The notes under the pieces are model-generated. The model saw nothing but the letters and a program-made list of their open reading frames with translations, was not told the DNA's origin and did no database searches. A stretch of 64,000 nucleotides of DNA from Karstenula rhodostoma CBS 690.94 (taxonomy: Eukaryota; Ascomycota; Dothideomycetes; Pleosporales; Didymosphaeriaceae). Position 1 is the first letter of the stretch; the number at the start of each line of letters is the position of its first letter. The stretch covers positions 959,373-1,023,372 of the forward strand of contig MU001509.1 of NCBI GenBank assembly GCA_010093485.1, in the 5' to 3' direction. Positions 54,601 to 64,000 of this stretch are shown here, one piece after another. A program made the position numbers and the translations under genes.

Positions 54601-54792
54601 AACGAGAACGAAGGCGCGCCGCGCCTGCTCGACAAAGCCATCGAGGCGTCAAAAGCGGTGCTCGAACGAAGTGCACAGGACAACGACGAGGAGCGCGACG
54701 GCCTACGGCGAATCAGTCGAGGTGCTACGGTCATGCTCAAGCGACAGGTGGAGAAGCTGGAGGAGTTAAAGGCCCAGTCGGCATCATCGTGA
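51688..54792 (+). CDS. UBE2O-like E2/E3 hybrid ubiquitin-conjugating enzyme
   Basis: Intronless, 1034 residues from [20 protein letters not shown]; an upstream in-frame ATG at 51529 gives a Cys-rich extension unlike the family. The first 600 residues hold repeated small beta-rich (SH3/tudor-like) modules (for example [40 protein letters not shown]). A very acidic stretch lies at about 640-710 ([20 protein letters not shown]). The UBC fold starts near residue 790 ([20 protein letters not shown]) and contains the active cysteine at about 877 in [14 protein letters not shown]. This order (N-terminal modules, acid region, C-terminal UBC) is that of UBE2O/E2-230K, which ubiquitinates substrates without a separate E3. 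It is divergent from COG8. Confidence 0.93.
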   Translation: MANDTHPHKDDPDPDAPAECRTAVERFLANLFADRFLSDSPATPADSAPSPSPAANVAFLSAEADLAPPATGTPTPQAHMGSRPTEVVFCVEDTVGLKGDKLSVGVVDRCFGDVDSHSPRPQRDYGEDIERHEDVSTDDFEKFMWGGIPPKGTVLVSWQTKYKTELIPEARLELLDRALYVGDVVKRTFKDPMSGTVIGTKAVCTLFPATMFSPANLHQALSEDHSIRVVPAEELINVHEYVEGALVVYRDWVGRIDQVFDEVAIKLSNNSVVVVEDPEDLEYEDLMIERLSVGDTVKTKKGNLRRGRWRYGAFDPNVRPQGTVVETRTIWIDVRWLTRRIGPSALEEHEEPPARLFTDEMEDPSFRIYDAARSADISLPFAANGTDRSYQVAEVAVGDRVRFKDIAGAAVKYDGSVTLPNGYPQGKVTRQMRTETLGYDMNVFHVMQTHTKVTVQWQDLTVTEDLSPSLIPDPNVEDDDEVWPGEVICTKEEAEGPGPDVPWTSRPAKVGIVQAVKSHDRIATVRWFENPTIQFLDDDIIPPSETGKLCEATEDVSLYDIRSTPSLTRRRGDFVLVHPDSINPQVLPSDLQGPSWFGEVIDLGLDGKITVRLGAAEPILDVRVPSERVTLAYSSDMDNLGMEGSEDDDEEDSDEEESVSDFDSASFNEMWIEYEGMDGEPIEGNEEDWSTEDEEDSDGDISMPDLVRSDDVATSNTTPDAQSDADKASHPPQAQNIGLAPAVEDSNTAAHPPPEVISSTGPEPFLILDTPPPTDHHYLTKSPASSSSSMRRIAKEHKILRTSLPPNIFVRTWESRMDLLRVLMIGPEDTPYEYAPFVIDFYLSSEYPQFAPEAFFHSWTNGNGPVNPNLYEDGKICLSLLGTWHADERNESWTPGKSTLLQVLVSIMGLVLVKDPYYNEAGYDVHRQAQETKPSSALYTERSYFRTRAFIVHALTKDVAPFDEELRYLYRNENEGAPRLLDKAIEASKAVLERSAQDNDEERDGLRRISRGATVMLKRQVEKLEELKAQSASS

Positions 54793-55034
54793 TTTGGGCT
54801 TATTTTTGCATCGCGTGGAGTTGGCTGGCATATTGGGGAGTACTGCATTGAATCTTCGCTACAGGAGCGTCCAGTGCCAGGACAGCATAGCATCATAGCG
54901 TGTGGAATTGCTGAACTATACACCCAGTTGATCCTTGTCACTTGCACCGAGACAGCTTTTTCATGTTCACATTATCATTACGTATCACGCCGTTACAATG
55001 TACACCAACTCAGTCGTATACTTCCATCCACCTC

Positions 55035-55803
55035 TTAACACCCCGTCTGATTGAACTTCCCTATCCGCGTCCGATCCGACCCCAGCGCAACCGCGCGGTC
55101 GATCCAAGCCTACAAAGATCAGCACCTCCGCCTATCACGCAAGAAGCAATGCACAGGAAGGGAAACTCACATCCACCAGCGCTGGCGCTGGCTCCCGCTC
55201 CCGACTCAGCACATACAGCGTCGTCCAGTTCTGCGTCTGCACAAGCGCGTGGTCGGTGCAGAATTCTATTGCATCCACGTTAGCATGATTTCCTTCCAGT
55301 TCCACCAGCAAGGCAACGCAACACAACGCACCTTGCACGATATAGTTCGGCCCCGGACAGCCTCCCGCCGGCGTCGACGGAAACTCGACCTTGAACGCGC
55401 CCGCGCCCACGTACGCGGTATCCACGGGCGTCGCCGTCCCCTCGATGCGGATTTCCTGCGGGCCTACGGCAGCGGTGTTGACGACACGCACGGTTCCGTT
55501 GGCATTGAGGGCGTACTCGGCGGTCACGCAGCGGGCGCCGGCGGTGGGTCCGAAGGGCGTACCTGCGACTTGGTACCAGGTGCCGAGGTAGGAGGTCAGG
55601 TTGAAGTTGGGGGTTGGGCGGGGGTAGAAGCAGTGACTGGGGGTGTGGTTAGAACGGTAGGTATGTGGGAGGGAAGGGGAGGGGAGGACGGACCCGTCGT
55701 ACAGCGCGTCTTGGACGAGGGTTTTTTGCGAGGAGGGTTCTGCGCGGGGGAGGTAGAGCGCTGATGCGGTGCTCGCGGTGGTGAGGAGGGTTGTAAAGCG
55801 CAT
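55035..55803 (-). CDS. Secreted lipocalin-like protein
   Basis: Three exons: 55803-55332, 55265-55171 and 55109-55035, 213 residues. The first intron is 66 nt, has no stop in frame and contains a CTAAC branch site, so unspliced it looks coding; the second (GTGAGT...TTGTAG) leads to the C terminus GKFNQTGC. Signal peptide MRFTTLLTTASTASALYLPR. The lipocalin GxW motif is in LGTWYQVAGTPFGP, followed by beta strands with AEYALNANGTVRVVNTA, PNYIVQ and ALVQTQNWTTLYVLSRER. Cysteines are spaced as in fungal lipocalin-like secreted proteins. Lipocalins bind small hydrophobic ligands; the ligand here is unknown. The last intact gene before the AT-rich block. Confidence 0.88.
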
Positions 55804-57130
55804 GGTTTAGGTTTCTTTGGTGCTTCTTAGAGGTACAATGATGTTATATCTTCAACACAATAATATCTTCTCAGAGTCGTTCAAACGTACAGAACGACCG
55901 CTACGCACTGCCGTACCCTGTACCCAGCCCTCCATTTTATTCCCCGTCCTCGACCTACGTCACAGTCACCACGCGCAAAGCGGCACGCTGCATCCGAAAA
56001 TATGTGTAGGACAAGACTTGTTTCACCCCACAATGTTTGCGGTTCCTGGCGCGAACGCATGGTGTGGACCCTTGCCAAGGCGGCGGGCGGCTTGACTTGC
56101 ATCATCAATCGTGGAATTTGGTCTAGGCTGGGGCAGGGTAGGTCATTGTTCGCCGAGGTTCTAAGAGCGAAAGTTCGATGCTGTGTGGTGTGCACAGGAC
56201 GGGCGTAGCATACACAGTAGAGCGCGATGGTGCGGTGTTTCGGCGAGAACTGAGGAAGGGACAGAAAGGGCCGATGGAGGTTGTTGGTCGCGCTGCATGA
56301 ACATTGGAATCGGGGACCTCGCGATCTGGACTGGTCAAATGCTCAAATTCATCAAACTCGTGTTCAAGCTATTACTACTGTAGGAAGATAATTTGTTGAT
56401 GACTTCGCTCAACAGAGACTGGTTCGTGGCTGGTTGTTCCTTGCGCCTCTCACAGCGTTGCTTCCCATCGCGTCGAAAGGCGCGATTAGATGGCTTACAA
56501 CAATTTTACACGACGAAATAGACCATCACCAGTTTAATCTACATCATAAGACTTATTTTACGAAGTTTGTGGGGAATTGAAGTGGTTGCGTGCTGTGGAA
56601 GATTTTATCTTTTCTCAAAATCGAGGTTTTGTCGTAGGAAAATGACACTGCGAAACAGACATCGCTGTGAATAAAGTTCGCCTATCTTTTGTATTTATTC
56701 AACGTACGAACAAGTACAGTACAATCTCAGCAGTAGACTTTTTTATTAGAGTATCTCCGGTCTCTTCTGTTAACGATGAGATCCACACACAATCCACATC
56801 TCACATCTCACTTCTCACCATGAGCTCACGATTTGGTCAAACCTAAATAACACGACCTTCTCGCCCGAAAAGTTCTCAGTCCTACGTTTTCGTGACCGGA
56901 ACCGAGAGGTTCTACATGCATGCTCCTTCCAGACATTCCTGGTCTCGAGCATCTCCCTCAACCGTCCGTGTAGCCAGCCAACCATGGTCGGTATACCGTT
57001 CAATTTCATGGTTCGCACTGACCGTTTCTACAGATTTCGATGGCCAACATGGCCGTCATGGCGTCTGTCTGGACTGCATGGCTCCAATACTGTACGCTAC
57101 CTCGTGACCTAACCCGTTCACACTACGGCT
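55804..57130. other. Gene-free transition zone before the AT-rich block
   Basis: 1.3 kb of balanced composition with no supportable gene. The left end is the lipocalin promoter. Confidence 0.5.
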
Positions 57131-57132
57131 AG

Positions 57133-57217
57133 AGTTTCCCTATAATAGGGATACATTTACCTAGATAGATATATTATATCCCTATATAGGTATATTATAT
57201 CCTTATATAGGGAAACT
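57133..57217. repeat. Inverted repeat/hairpin at the composition boundary
   Basis: AGTTTCCCTATA at 57133-57144 and its exact reverse complement at 57206-57217, with further A/T pairing inward. It sits where GC-balanced DNA ends. Confidence 0.7.
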
Positions 57218-60060
57218 TTAGTTAAAATAGATAATAAATCTTATAAATAGGGAAAAATTTCCCTCTTTAAGTATAGAATATCCTTAGAAGGGATATTTTA
57301 TATAATAAAATATATATAATTTTATATTTCTATATTATAGCCTTTTTTTATACTAATAATAACTATTAGTATAGTAGTAATATATATATAGGAAATAGAA
57401 ATTTATTATTTTCTTTAAGAATATATATTTAAATACTACTATATATATATACTATTTACTACTAATATAAGAACTTATTATTTAATTTTATACTAATAGT
57501 TACTATTAATATAAAAGTTTATTATTTAGTTTTATATTAATAGTTACTACTAGTATAAGAGCTTATTATCTAGTTTTATACTAATAGTTACTATTAGTAT
57601 AAGAGCTTATAGATATATAAAGGCTTTAAAGTAAATAAATAATTACTTCTAAAAATATATTAGTCTCTAAATAGTAGTAATAGTAAAGGAGAAAAAGAGA
57701 GAAAAAGTTAGTAAAAAAGAAATATATTAGTAAATTTATTACTATACTTTTAGTAGTAGTAATAGTAATAAAGAGGGGAGAGAAGAAACTATAGTATTAT
57801 AATTAACTATTTAAAATAAAATATAAATTTACTTAAAATATAGAAATAGTTATTTAAATATATATTCTTATTAATATACTCTTATAAATTATACTAGTAA
57901 GGATAAATAGTAATAGTAGTAGTCTCTATATAGTTTCTTTTTTATAAATCTATACTCTATATTATTAAATATATAAAGGTTTTAGAATAGATAAGTAGTT
58001 ACTCTTAAGGACTTATTAGTTTTTAGGTAGTAGTAGTAGTAAGAGGGGAAGAGAAATTAATAAAAAAAAAATATATTAGTAGATCTATTATTATATTTCT
58101 AATAGTAATAATAGGTAAAAAATTATATAGTTCTTTTATTATAAATTTATACTCTATACTACTAAATATATAAAAACTTTAAGGTAGATAAATAATTATC
58201 TTTAAGGACTTATTAGTCTCTAGGTAGTAGTAGTAGTAAAGAGGAAAGGGGAATTAATAAGAGAGAGATATATTAGTAGATTTACTACTATACTTTTAGT
58301 AATAATAGTAATAGTAGTAGTAGAAAAAAAAAAGAAAGAAAAAGAAAAAAGGGAGCTATAGTATTATAGTTAACTATTTAAAATAAAATATAAATTTATT
58401 TAAAATATAGAAAATATATCTAATAGCTAATAAATACTAATTAAACTTAACTAGTATAGTATTATATATTTATATAGTAAAGTCTAAATTTTTATTTATT
58501 AGATTATATTTATTTTATATTTTAGTAATAGAGCTTATTATACTACTTCTAGCTAAATATAGTTATTTAAATATATATATATTATTTTTATTAATATACT
58601 CTTATAGATTATACTAGTAGGGATAGATAATAGTAGTAGTAGAGAAAGGAATACTAGTAAAAGAAATATATATTAATAGATCTACTATTATATTTCTAGT
58701 AATAGTAATAATAAAGAGGGAAAAGAAAAAATTAATAAAAAAGAAATATATTAATAGATCTACTATTATACTTTTAATAGTAATAGGGAGAGAAATATTA
58801 ATAAAAGAGATATATTAATAAATCTACTACTATATTTCTAGTACTAGAAAGGGGTTATAACTTCTAAGTTAATATTCCTATATAATTAAATATATAGAGT
58901 ATACTATAAGTTTATATAGAGATAATACTATTATTAATTTACTAAAACTAATAAAGAATAGAGCTTATCTAAAGATACTTTATTTTTTTATTACTATATA
59001 GATAAGTTAGTTTTATTAAAAGGTTATTTATAAAGAGATTATTTAATAGTTATAGAATTCCTTATAGATATAAGTATATTAGACTATTTTTTTTAGTTTT
59101 ACTATAGTATAATTATTTTTTTTTTTTAATTCTAATACCTTTTATCTTATATACTTACTAATAAAATAGTAATACTAAGGTTCCTTCTTAATAGTACTAA
59201 TTCTCTAGATATAAACTTTTCTTAAAATATATCTAATAACTAATCTAGTATAAGTAGGAGATAGTTTTAGAATATTTAATAAAATATTCTTTTATACTAA
59301 TATATTATATACTATATAAGAGCTATATAGGAATAAAAACTCTAATATCTCTAGATATTATTATAGATATTTAAGGGGAAGTATAGAAGAGGTATATTAT
59401 AGCCTAATAAATATATTATTAGTAGAGGTATAAAGCTTTATTTCTAGCCCTAATTACTAGTAATACTAGTAGTATATTTCTAGCCCTAGTAATTAATAAT
59501 AAAGGCGCTATATTACTAACTCTAATAGCTAATAGTAATAATTATATATTTCTAGATTTTATTATAGATTTCTAGGGGGAGGTATAGAAAAGATATATTA
59601 TTAGTAGAAATATATAGCTTTATATCTAGTTCTAGTTACTTATAATACTAGTACTATATTACTAGCCCTAGCTATAATAATAGTTTTACTACTATTTTAC
59701 TTTAATATAGAATATTATATATATATTCTTAACCTTAGATTATATATAAATATATATTAAATTAATAGCTTTAACTTCTTTTCTATTTAGACCTATATCC
59801 CTTTATTTAAACCTTTTTTTACTAGATTTTCTTATCTACTATATAATAGAGCTTTTTTATAGCCTACTTAGTTTTATCTAATAAAAAGTATTCCCTCTTT
59901 TTTAGTATTTTAACTAGTAATACTATATATACTAATATCTTAGTATTTATAGGCCCTAAAAAGGGACTTTATAGTAGTAAGAATACTAGTATAGGTACTA
60001 ATACCTATACTAAATTAAGTAAGAATAAAGATAATATTAATAATAGTACTAATAATAAAG

Positions 60061-60300
60061 GTATAGATATAAAACTATAACTATTTAGTATATTACTTTA
60101 TTTATAATATAAAGAGTTAGACTTATAGTAATATAAGTATAGATATAAATATAGAATTATATTTACTTAATATATTACTTTATCTATAGTATAGAGGATT
60201 AGGCTTATAATAATATAAGTATAGGTATAAGTATAAAACTATAACTATTTAGTATATTACTCTATTTATAGTATAGAAAATTAGGCTTATAGTAATAATA
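60061..60300 (+). repeat. 82-bp tandem repeat inside the AT-rich block
   Basis: Three diverged units; the landmark TATTAC recurs at 60091, 60173 and 60255, followed each time by a TTAGRCTTATA-like string. Confidence 0.75.
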
Positions 60301-62737
60301 GTTAAGTTATCTATAATAATACCCTCTATAGTAAATAAAATAATAGTAATAAGGGTAAAAGTAAATAGTAATAGATCCTTACTACCTCTTTTTAAGAGAG
60401 AGAGTATTACTCCCCTCCCTTAAATATTATAATAGGTATAGAGACTAAAATAATATTAAGTATTAACTATTTTAGAATAGGACTACTTATAAGTATTCTA
60501 AATAGAATTAAAATACTTAGAATTAAATAGTATAATTATATATATTAAGAAGAAAAAAAGTAGCTATTTAGTATATACTTAAGTATAGACTTATTTATTT
60601 ATTAGACTACTATTTATATATTATTATAGTAACTATATTAAAAAAATATATTTAGTAACTAGTACTAAAAATATATTACTAGTATTATTAGTAGTTAAAG
60701 CTAGCTATATATATAAGGGAAATTATTTAGTCTAATAGTTTAGCTATAATTTATAGTTACTAGGGAACTATATAGATTATTATATAATTAACTAGTATAG
60801 ACTAGCTATAATTAATCTATATATAGTATAACTATAGCTAGTTTATATTAGTAAGAATAGAGAGAATAGAGAAAAAGGAGTATATAAATAGTTAGAAAAG
60901 TATCTAAAGGGCTAGTAATACTATATAGATTACTATAGAATTAACTAATATAAATTAGCTATAATTAGTTTATATATAGATATCTATAGTCTATCTAAAT
61001 AAAAAAAAGGAATAAAATAAAAAAAATAAAAAAGGTAAAAATAGAGGCTAGTAGTCTAGTATTATAGGAAATAATTTCTTACTTCTAAGAATTATATAGT
61101 TAGAGACTACTCTTTAAAAATAAAATTAATAGTATATATTATATTATTAAATATTAATCTATACTAAAGTACTTAATATATAAATAAAAAAAATACCTAT
61201 AAAACTAGTAATACTACTAGAACTAGTAATATAGAGTAGTCTACCTTCTCTACTATTAATCTACTTATCTTTACTATAGAATTAACTAGTATAGGCTAGC
61301 TTCTCTATAGTAGAGATAAATAAAAAAGAATAGAAAAAAAAGAAAAAATAAAAAAAAAAAAAAGTATAAATAGTTAGAGGAATTTTAGAATAAAAGTTTA
61401 GAGGGGTATCTATAAGGCTAGTAATATTACTAGTACTAATAATATAGATAAACTACCTTTTTTATTCTTAGCCTACTTATCTCTATTATAAAATTAGCTA
61501 GTATAAACTAGCTATAATTAGTCTATATATAGTATAAGCTATAGTTTAACTAGTAAAGGAAAGAATAGAAAGGGTAAAAAAAGTATTTAAAAGATATTTA
61601 AATATTATTATCTTTAATTATAGTCTCTAAACTAGACTACTTAGGCTTAAGTTATTAAAAATCCTTTCTCTAGTTTATTTATTATTTTAGTAGTTATATA
61701 GTTAGAGACTACTCTTTAAAAGTAAAATTAATAATATATATTATATTATTAGATATTTATCTATACTAGAGTACCTAATATATAAGTAAGGGGAGTACTA
61801 CTATATAGGTAAAGGGGGTATCTAGAAAAGTATCTAGGGGTTTCTAGAGAAGAGTACTAAAGGGCTAGTATACCTAAGCTATAAAGATAATAGAAAGGGA
61901 AAAGCTAGGGCTAAAAATATAATTAGGGCTAGAAATATAATACTAGTACTATTAGTAATTAAAATTAGCCTACTTTATAAAACTACTAATATAAGTCTAT
62001 ATATTATTTTTAAAAACCTAATATTAATAATATAGAGGTTAATAAATAAGAATAGCTTTTTATAATAAAATAAATTAAAATAACTATATTTAATAGTAAG
62101 TCTATAAACCCCCTTTAGAAAACTAATACTAATAATATAAAGGTTAATAAATAAGAATAGCTCTCTATAGTAAAGTAAATTAAAATAATTATATTTAATA
62201 GTAAATACTATTAATAGAAGCTAGAGAAGGTAGGGCTTAAAGATATAATAAATACCTCTAATACTTATAAAAATTATTATTAATATAAGGAAGTAATAGT
62301 TATAGTAAATAGCTATAAGGTTAGTAAAGACTAGAGGTATTAGATCTACTATAAATAATAATAGATTACTATAAACTATAGATATAAATAGGTTAGTTAT
62401 ATATTATATATTTATATAAATTTTTATAATTAATTATTATTTTAAGTCTAGCTAAGATACGCCCTTAAATAGCGCCTTAATACCCTATACTAGTTCTAAT
62501 AGTATAAAATATCCTAGCCTCTTCTTTTATACTTACTACCTATTACTACTAGTAGTTACTATAATTTACTATAATAGTAAATATACTATATTATAGGTAA
62601 TAATATATATATATAATCTAATATACCCCCTTAGCTTAGTATCTCTAAATTACTTAAGCTAGATTATAAGTAATAACTTAGAATACTTAGTAAAGATAGT
62701 TTTAGATTTCTTTAAATAGTATAGTACTTATTACCTC

Positions 62738-64000
62738 TTAATTTTCTATATTAACTAATCTAAGCTAGTTAAGAAAGTCTAGTTATTTATTTACTAATAG
62801 TATCTTTATAAGTCTATTAGTAATTATTTTAGCTAACTTAATATACTTAATAATAATTATTTCTATAAAGACTTTTTATTATAGCTAGTAATTATAGATA
62901 TTAATATATTAGAGCTTAGTCTAGAGTTTTAATACTTTCTAAGTTATTAAGTAAATTATCTATTAATTATTATATTATATTATAATTATAGAGCTAAGTA
63001 ATATAATTCTAAACTCCCTTAATAATTTTAAAATATAGATAGTTTCCTTAGCTACCTATAATAGGGCGAGTAGTTCTATCTCTATTATAGAGGTAGTAAT
63101 AGTATTTTATTTATTTACCCTCTATACTATTAGGCTATTATATTGTAGAGATTTACTATAAGGTAGGGTAACTTAATAAAGTAGGGGGGATAAAAAGGTG
63201 CGTTGTGCTTTGCCAATACACGAATAAAGGGGGACTAAAAAAGTGGCTAAGGCTTGCCTAGCGTCTATACACAGGCTAAATTAGACTATTAAATAACTTA
63301 ATTATATAGCCCTATAAGCTTTTCCTATTAATTATATTATTAGTAAATAAGGCGTTACTAGTAATCTAGAAATATAATTTACCTCTAAACTATAAACCCT
63401 TATATTTAGTAGCTAAGAGATATAATAATACTTTATTAGTAGTATTTTAATATACTTAGTCTAGATTTAATAGAAACTAGACTAGCTATAATATAGTAAA
63501 AGCGATATCTAGTTATATTATAACTATTATAAATAGTAGTAATTTAATCTTTTATTAATACTTATTAATCTCTAATAGTAAAACTAGACCTTTTTAAAGT
63601 TTAAACTCTATACTAGCTATAGGTATATTATAATAGTAATTAGTTTTATCTACTAGTTATTAGATCTTTTTAATATATAAGGTCTATAATAATTATATAA
63701 ATTACTAGTCTTATTTTTAAATAACCTCTATACTAAGGAACTATTATAGATTATCTCCTCTAGTTATAATATATTTTTATTTAAGTAGTTTTACTACTTT
63801 AGTTACTACTACCTCCTTTATTTAGTAATAAGTAATAATAATATTATCTATATAAAAGAAAATAATAATACTATTTTTAATTATATAATATAGTTTATAT
63901 AGAATTATAGTAAAACCTATATCTTTAAGTATTATAGTAAATTTTTTCTATTATAGCTTAGGTAAGATTTAGAATCTATAAAGGGCCTTTTATAGTTTAA
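62738..64000 (-). mobile_element. RIP-mutated Ty1/copia retrotransposon, pol 3' half (partial)
   Basis: Minus-strand translation, full of stops from CAA/CAG/TGG to TAA/TAG changes, still follows a copia pol. Reverse transcriptase lies at the right edge (KALYRF, NSIIIFFYIDNIIITYY corresponding to the YVDD box). It is followed by a VITRPD-type stretch (VII*LDIAFT) and VLLYLLATKYKGL. RNase H follows (SNALFTNNIINRKS; then TTSIIEIELLALL*VAKETI, the usual TEAE region), and the C terminus ends near FLN*LRLVNIEN at 62738. The element continues beyond the window. It is dead. Confidence 0.85.
63120..63265. other. Insertion with non-RIP sequence inside the copia RNase H
   Basis: The RNase H reading is interrupted between KLFNSLI and the next recognisable part (NTITTSIIEIE) by about 150 bp with no homology. 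Part of it (about 63197-63285) has normal composition with many CA/TG (AAGGTGCGTTGTGCTTTGCC, GGCTTGCCTAGCGTC), unlike everything around. Confidence 0.6.

Larger units (their letters stand above)
57150..64000. repeat. AT-rich, RIP-saturated repeat block
   Basis: Almost 7 kb, AT-dominated, with long stretches in which CA and TG dinucleotides are essentially absent and TA is dominant. No coding frame survives. This is the footprint of repeat-induced point mutation (CpA to TpA on both strands). Internal relics of repeats remain, for example 57957-58040 against 58153-58250, 61091-61190 against 61690-61797, and 62024-62110 against 62130-62210. Confidence 0.92.

Noticed and set aside
52059..54947. 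Several 100-190-codon minus-strand frames opposite the UBE2O-like gene
   Set aside because: Antisense shadows of a GC-rich coding region with a clear E2 domain on the plus strand.
57150..64000. Telomeric or centromeric tandem repeat
   Set aside because: No TTAGGG arrays and no regular satellite; sequence is explained by RIP-mutated transposons.

Overview
This is a 64-kb piece of a filamentous ascomycete genome (Pezizomycotina, most likely a Dothideomycete). The evidence is short spliceosomal introns of about 50-66 nt with CTAAC/CTGAC branch sites, fungus-specific families (Pth11-like membrane proteins, UstYa/DUF3328, DUF6536, C2H2 plus fungal transcription-factor domain, STAND-type N-terminal domains), and a sharp switch at about 57.15 kb from normal DNA into an extremely AT-rich block almost without CA/TG dinucleotides, which is the mark of saturated repeat-induced point mutation (RIP). 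Gene models below were spliced by hand from the sequence; all complete models close in frame.

Left part (1-9.6 kb): an ankyrin-repeat protein with a STAND-like N-terminal domain that runs off the left edge, two coiled-coil proteins of unknown role, and a secreted histidine phosphatase, separated by long gene-poor stretches. From 10 to 23.8 kb lies a compact metabolic gene cluster in which three enzyme families each occur twice: two metallo-beta-lactamase-fold hydrolases, two beta-hydroxyacid dehydrogenases and two carboxymuconolactone-decarboxylase-like proteins. With them are a zinc alcohol dehydrogenase, a C2H2/fungal-TF regulator and an allantoate-permease-type MFS transporter. The layout (import, lactone/ester opening, oxidation/reduction, dedicated regulator, divergent promoters) suggests a catabolic or detoxification pathway with an unknown substrate.

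The middle part (24-40 kb) is accessory and partly decayed: a Pth11-like gene with a broken 5' end, a histidine acid phosphatase with a premature stop and no ATG, a haloacid-dehalogenase fragment, and a small secreted protein whose expected ATG is ATT. Within it sits the most interesting locus: a secreted precursor protein made of 14 near-identical DLS[G/S]L units separated by Kex2-type KR/RR sites (34.0-34.6 kb), 1.4 kb from an intact UstYa/DUF3328 oxidase-like gene (31.7-32.6 kb). This is the signature pair of fungal ribosomal peptide (dikaritin-type RiPP) loci, but the repeated core has no aromatic residue, unlike the described members. A second Pth11-like gene lies just beyond.

The right part (40-56 kb) is mostly conserved genes: an organic-solute-transporter-alpha-like (DUF300/LAZ1) protein, a DUF6536 membrane protein bracketed by a 120/129-bp inverted repeat, the chaperonin subunit CCT3, a conserved fungal protein, Golgi tether subunit Cog8, a UBE2O-like E2/E3 and a lipocalin-like secreted protein. 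From about 57.15 kb to the end there are no intact genes; a Ty1/copia pol remnant on the minus strand is still recognisable at 62.7-64 kb despite RIP.
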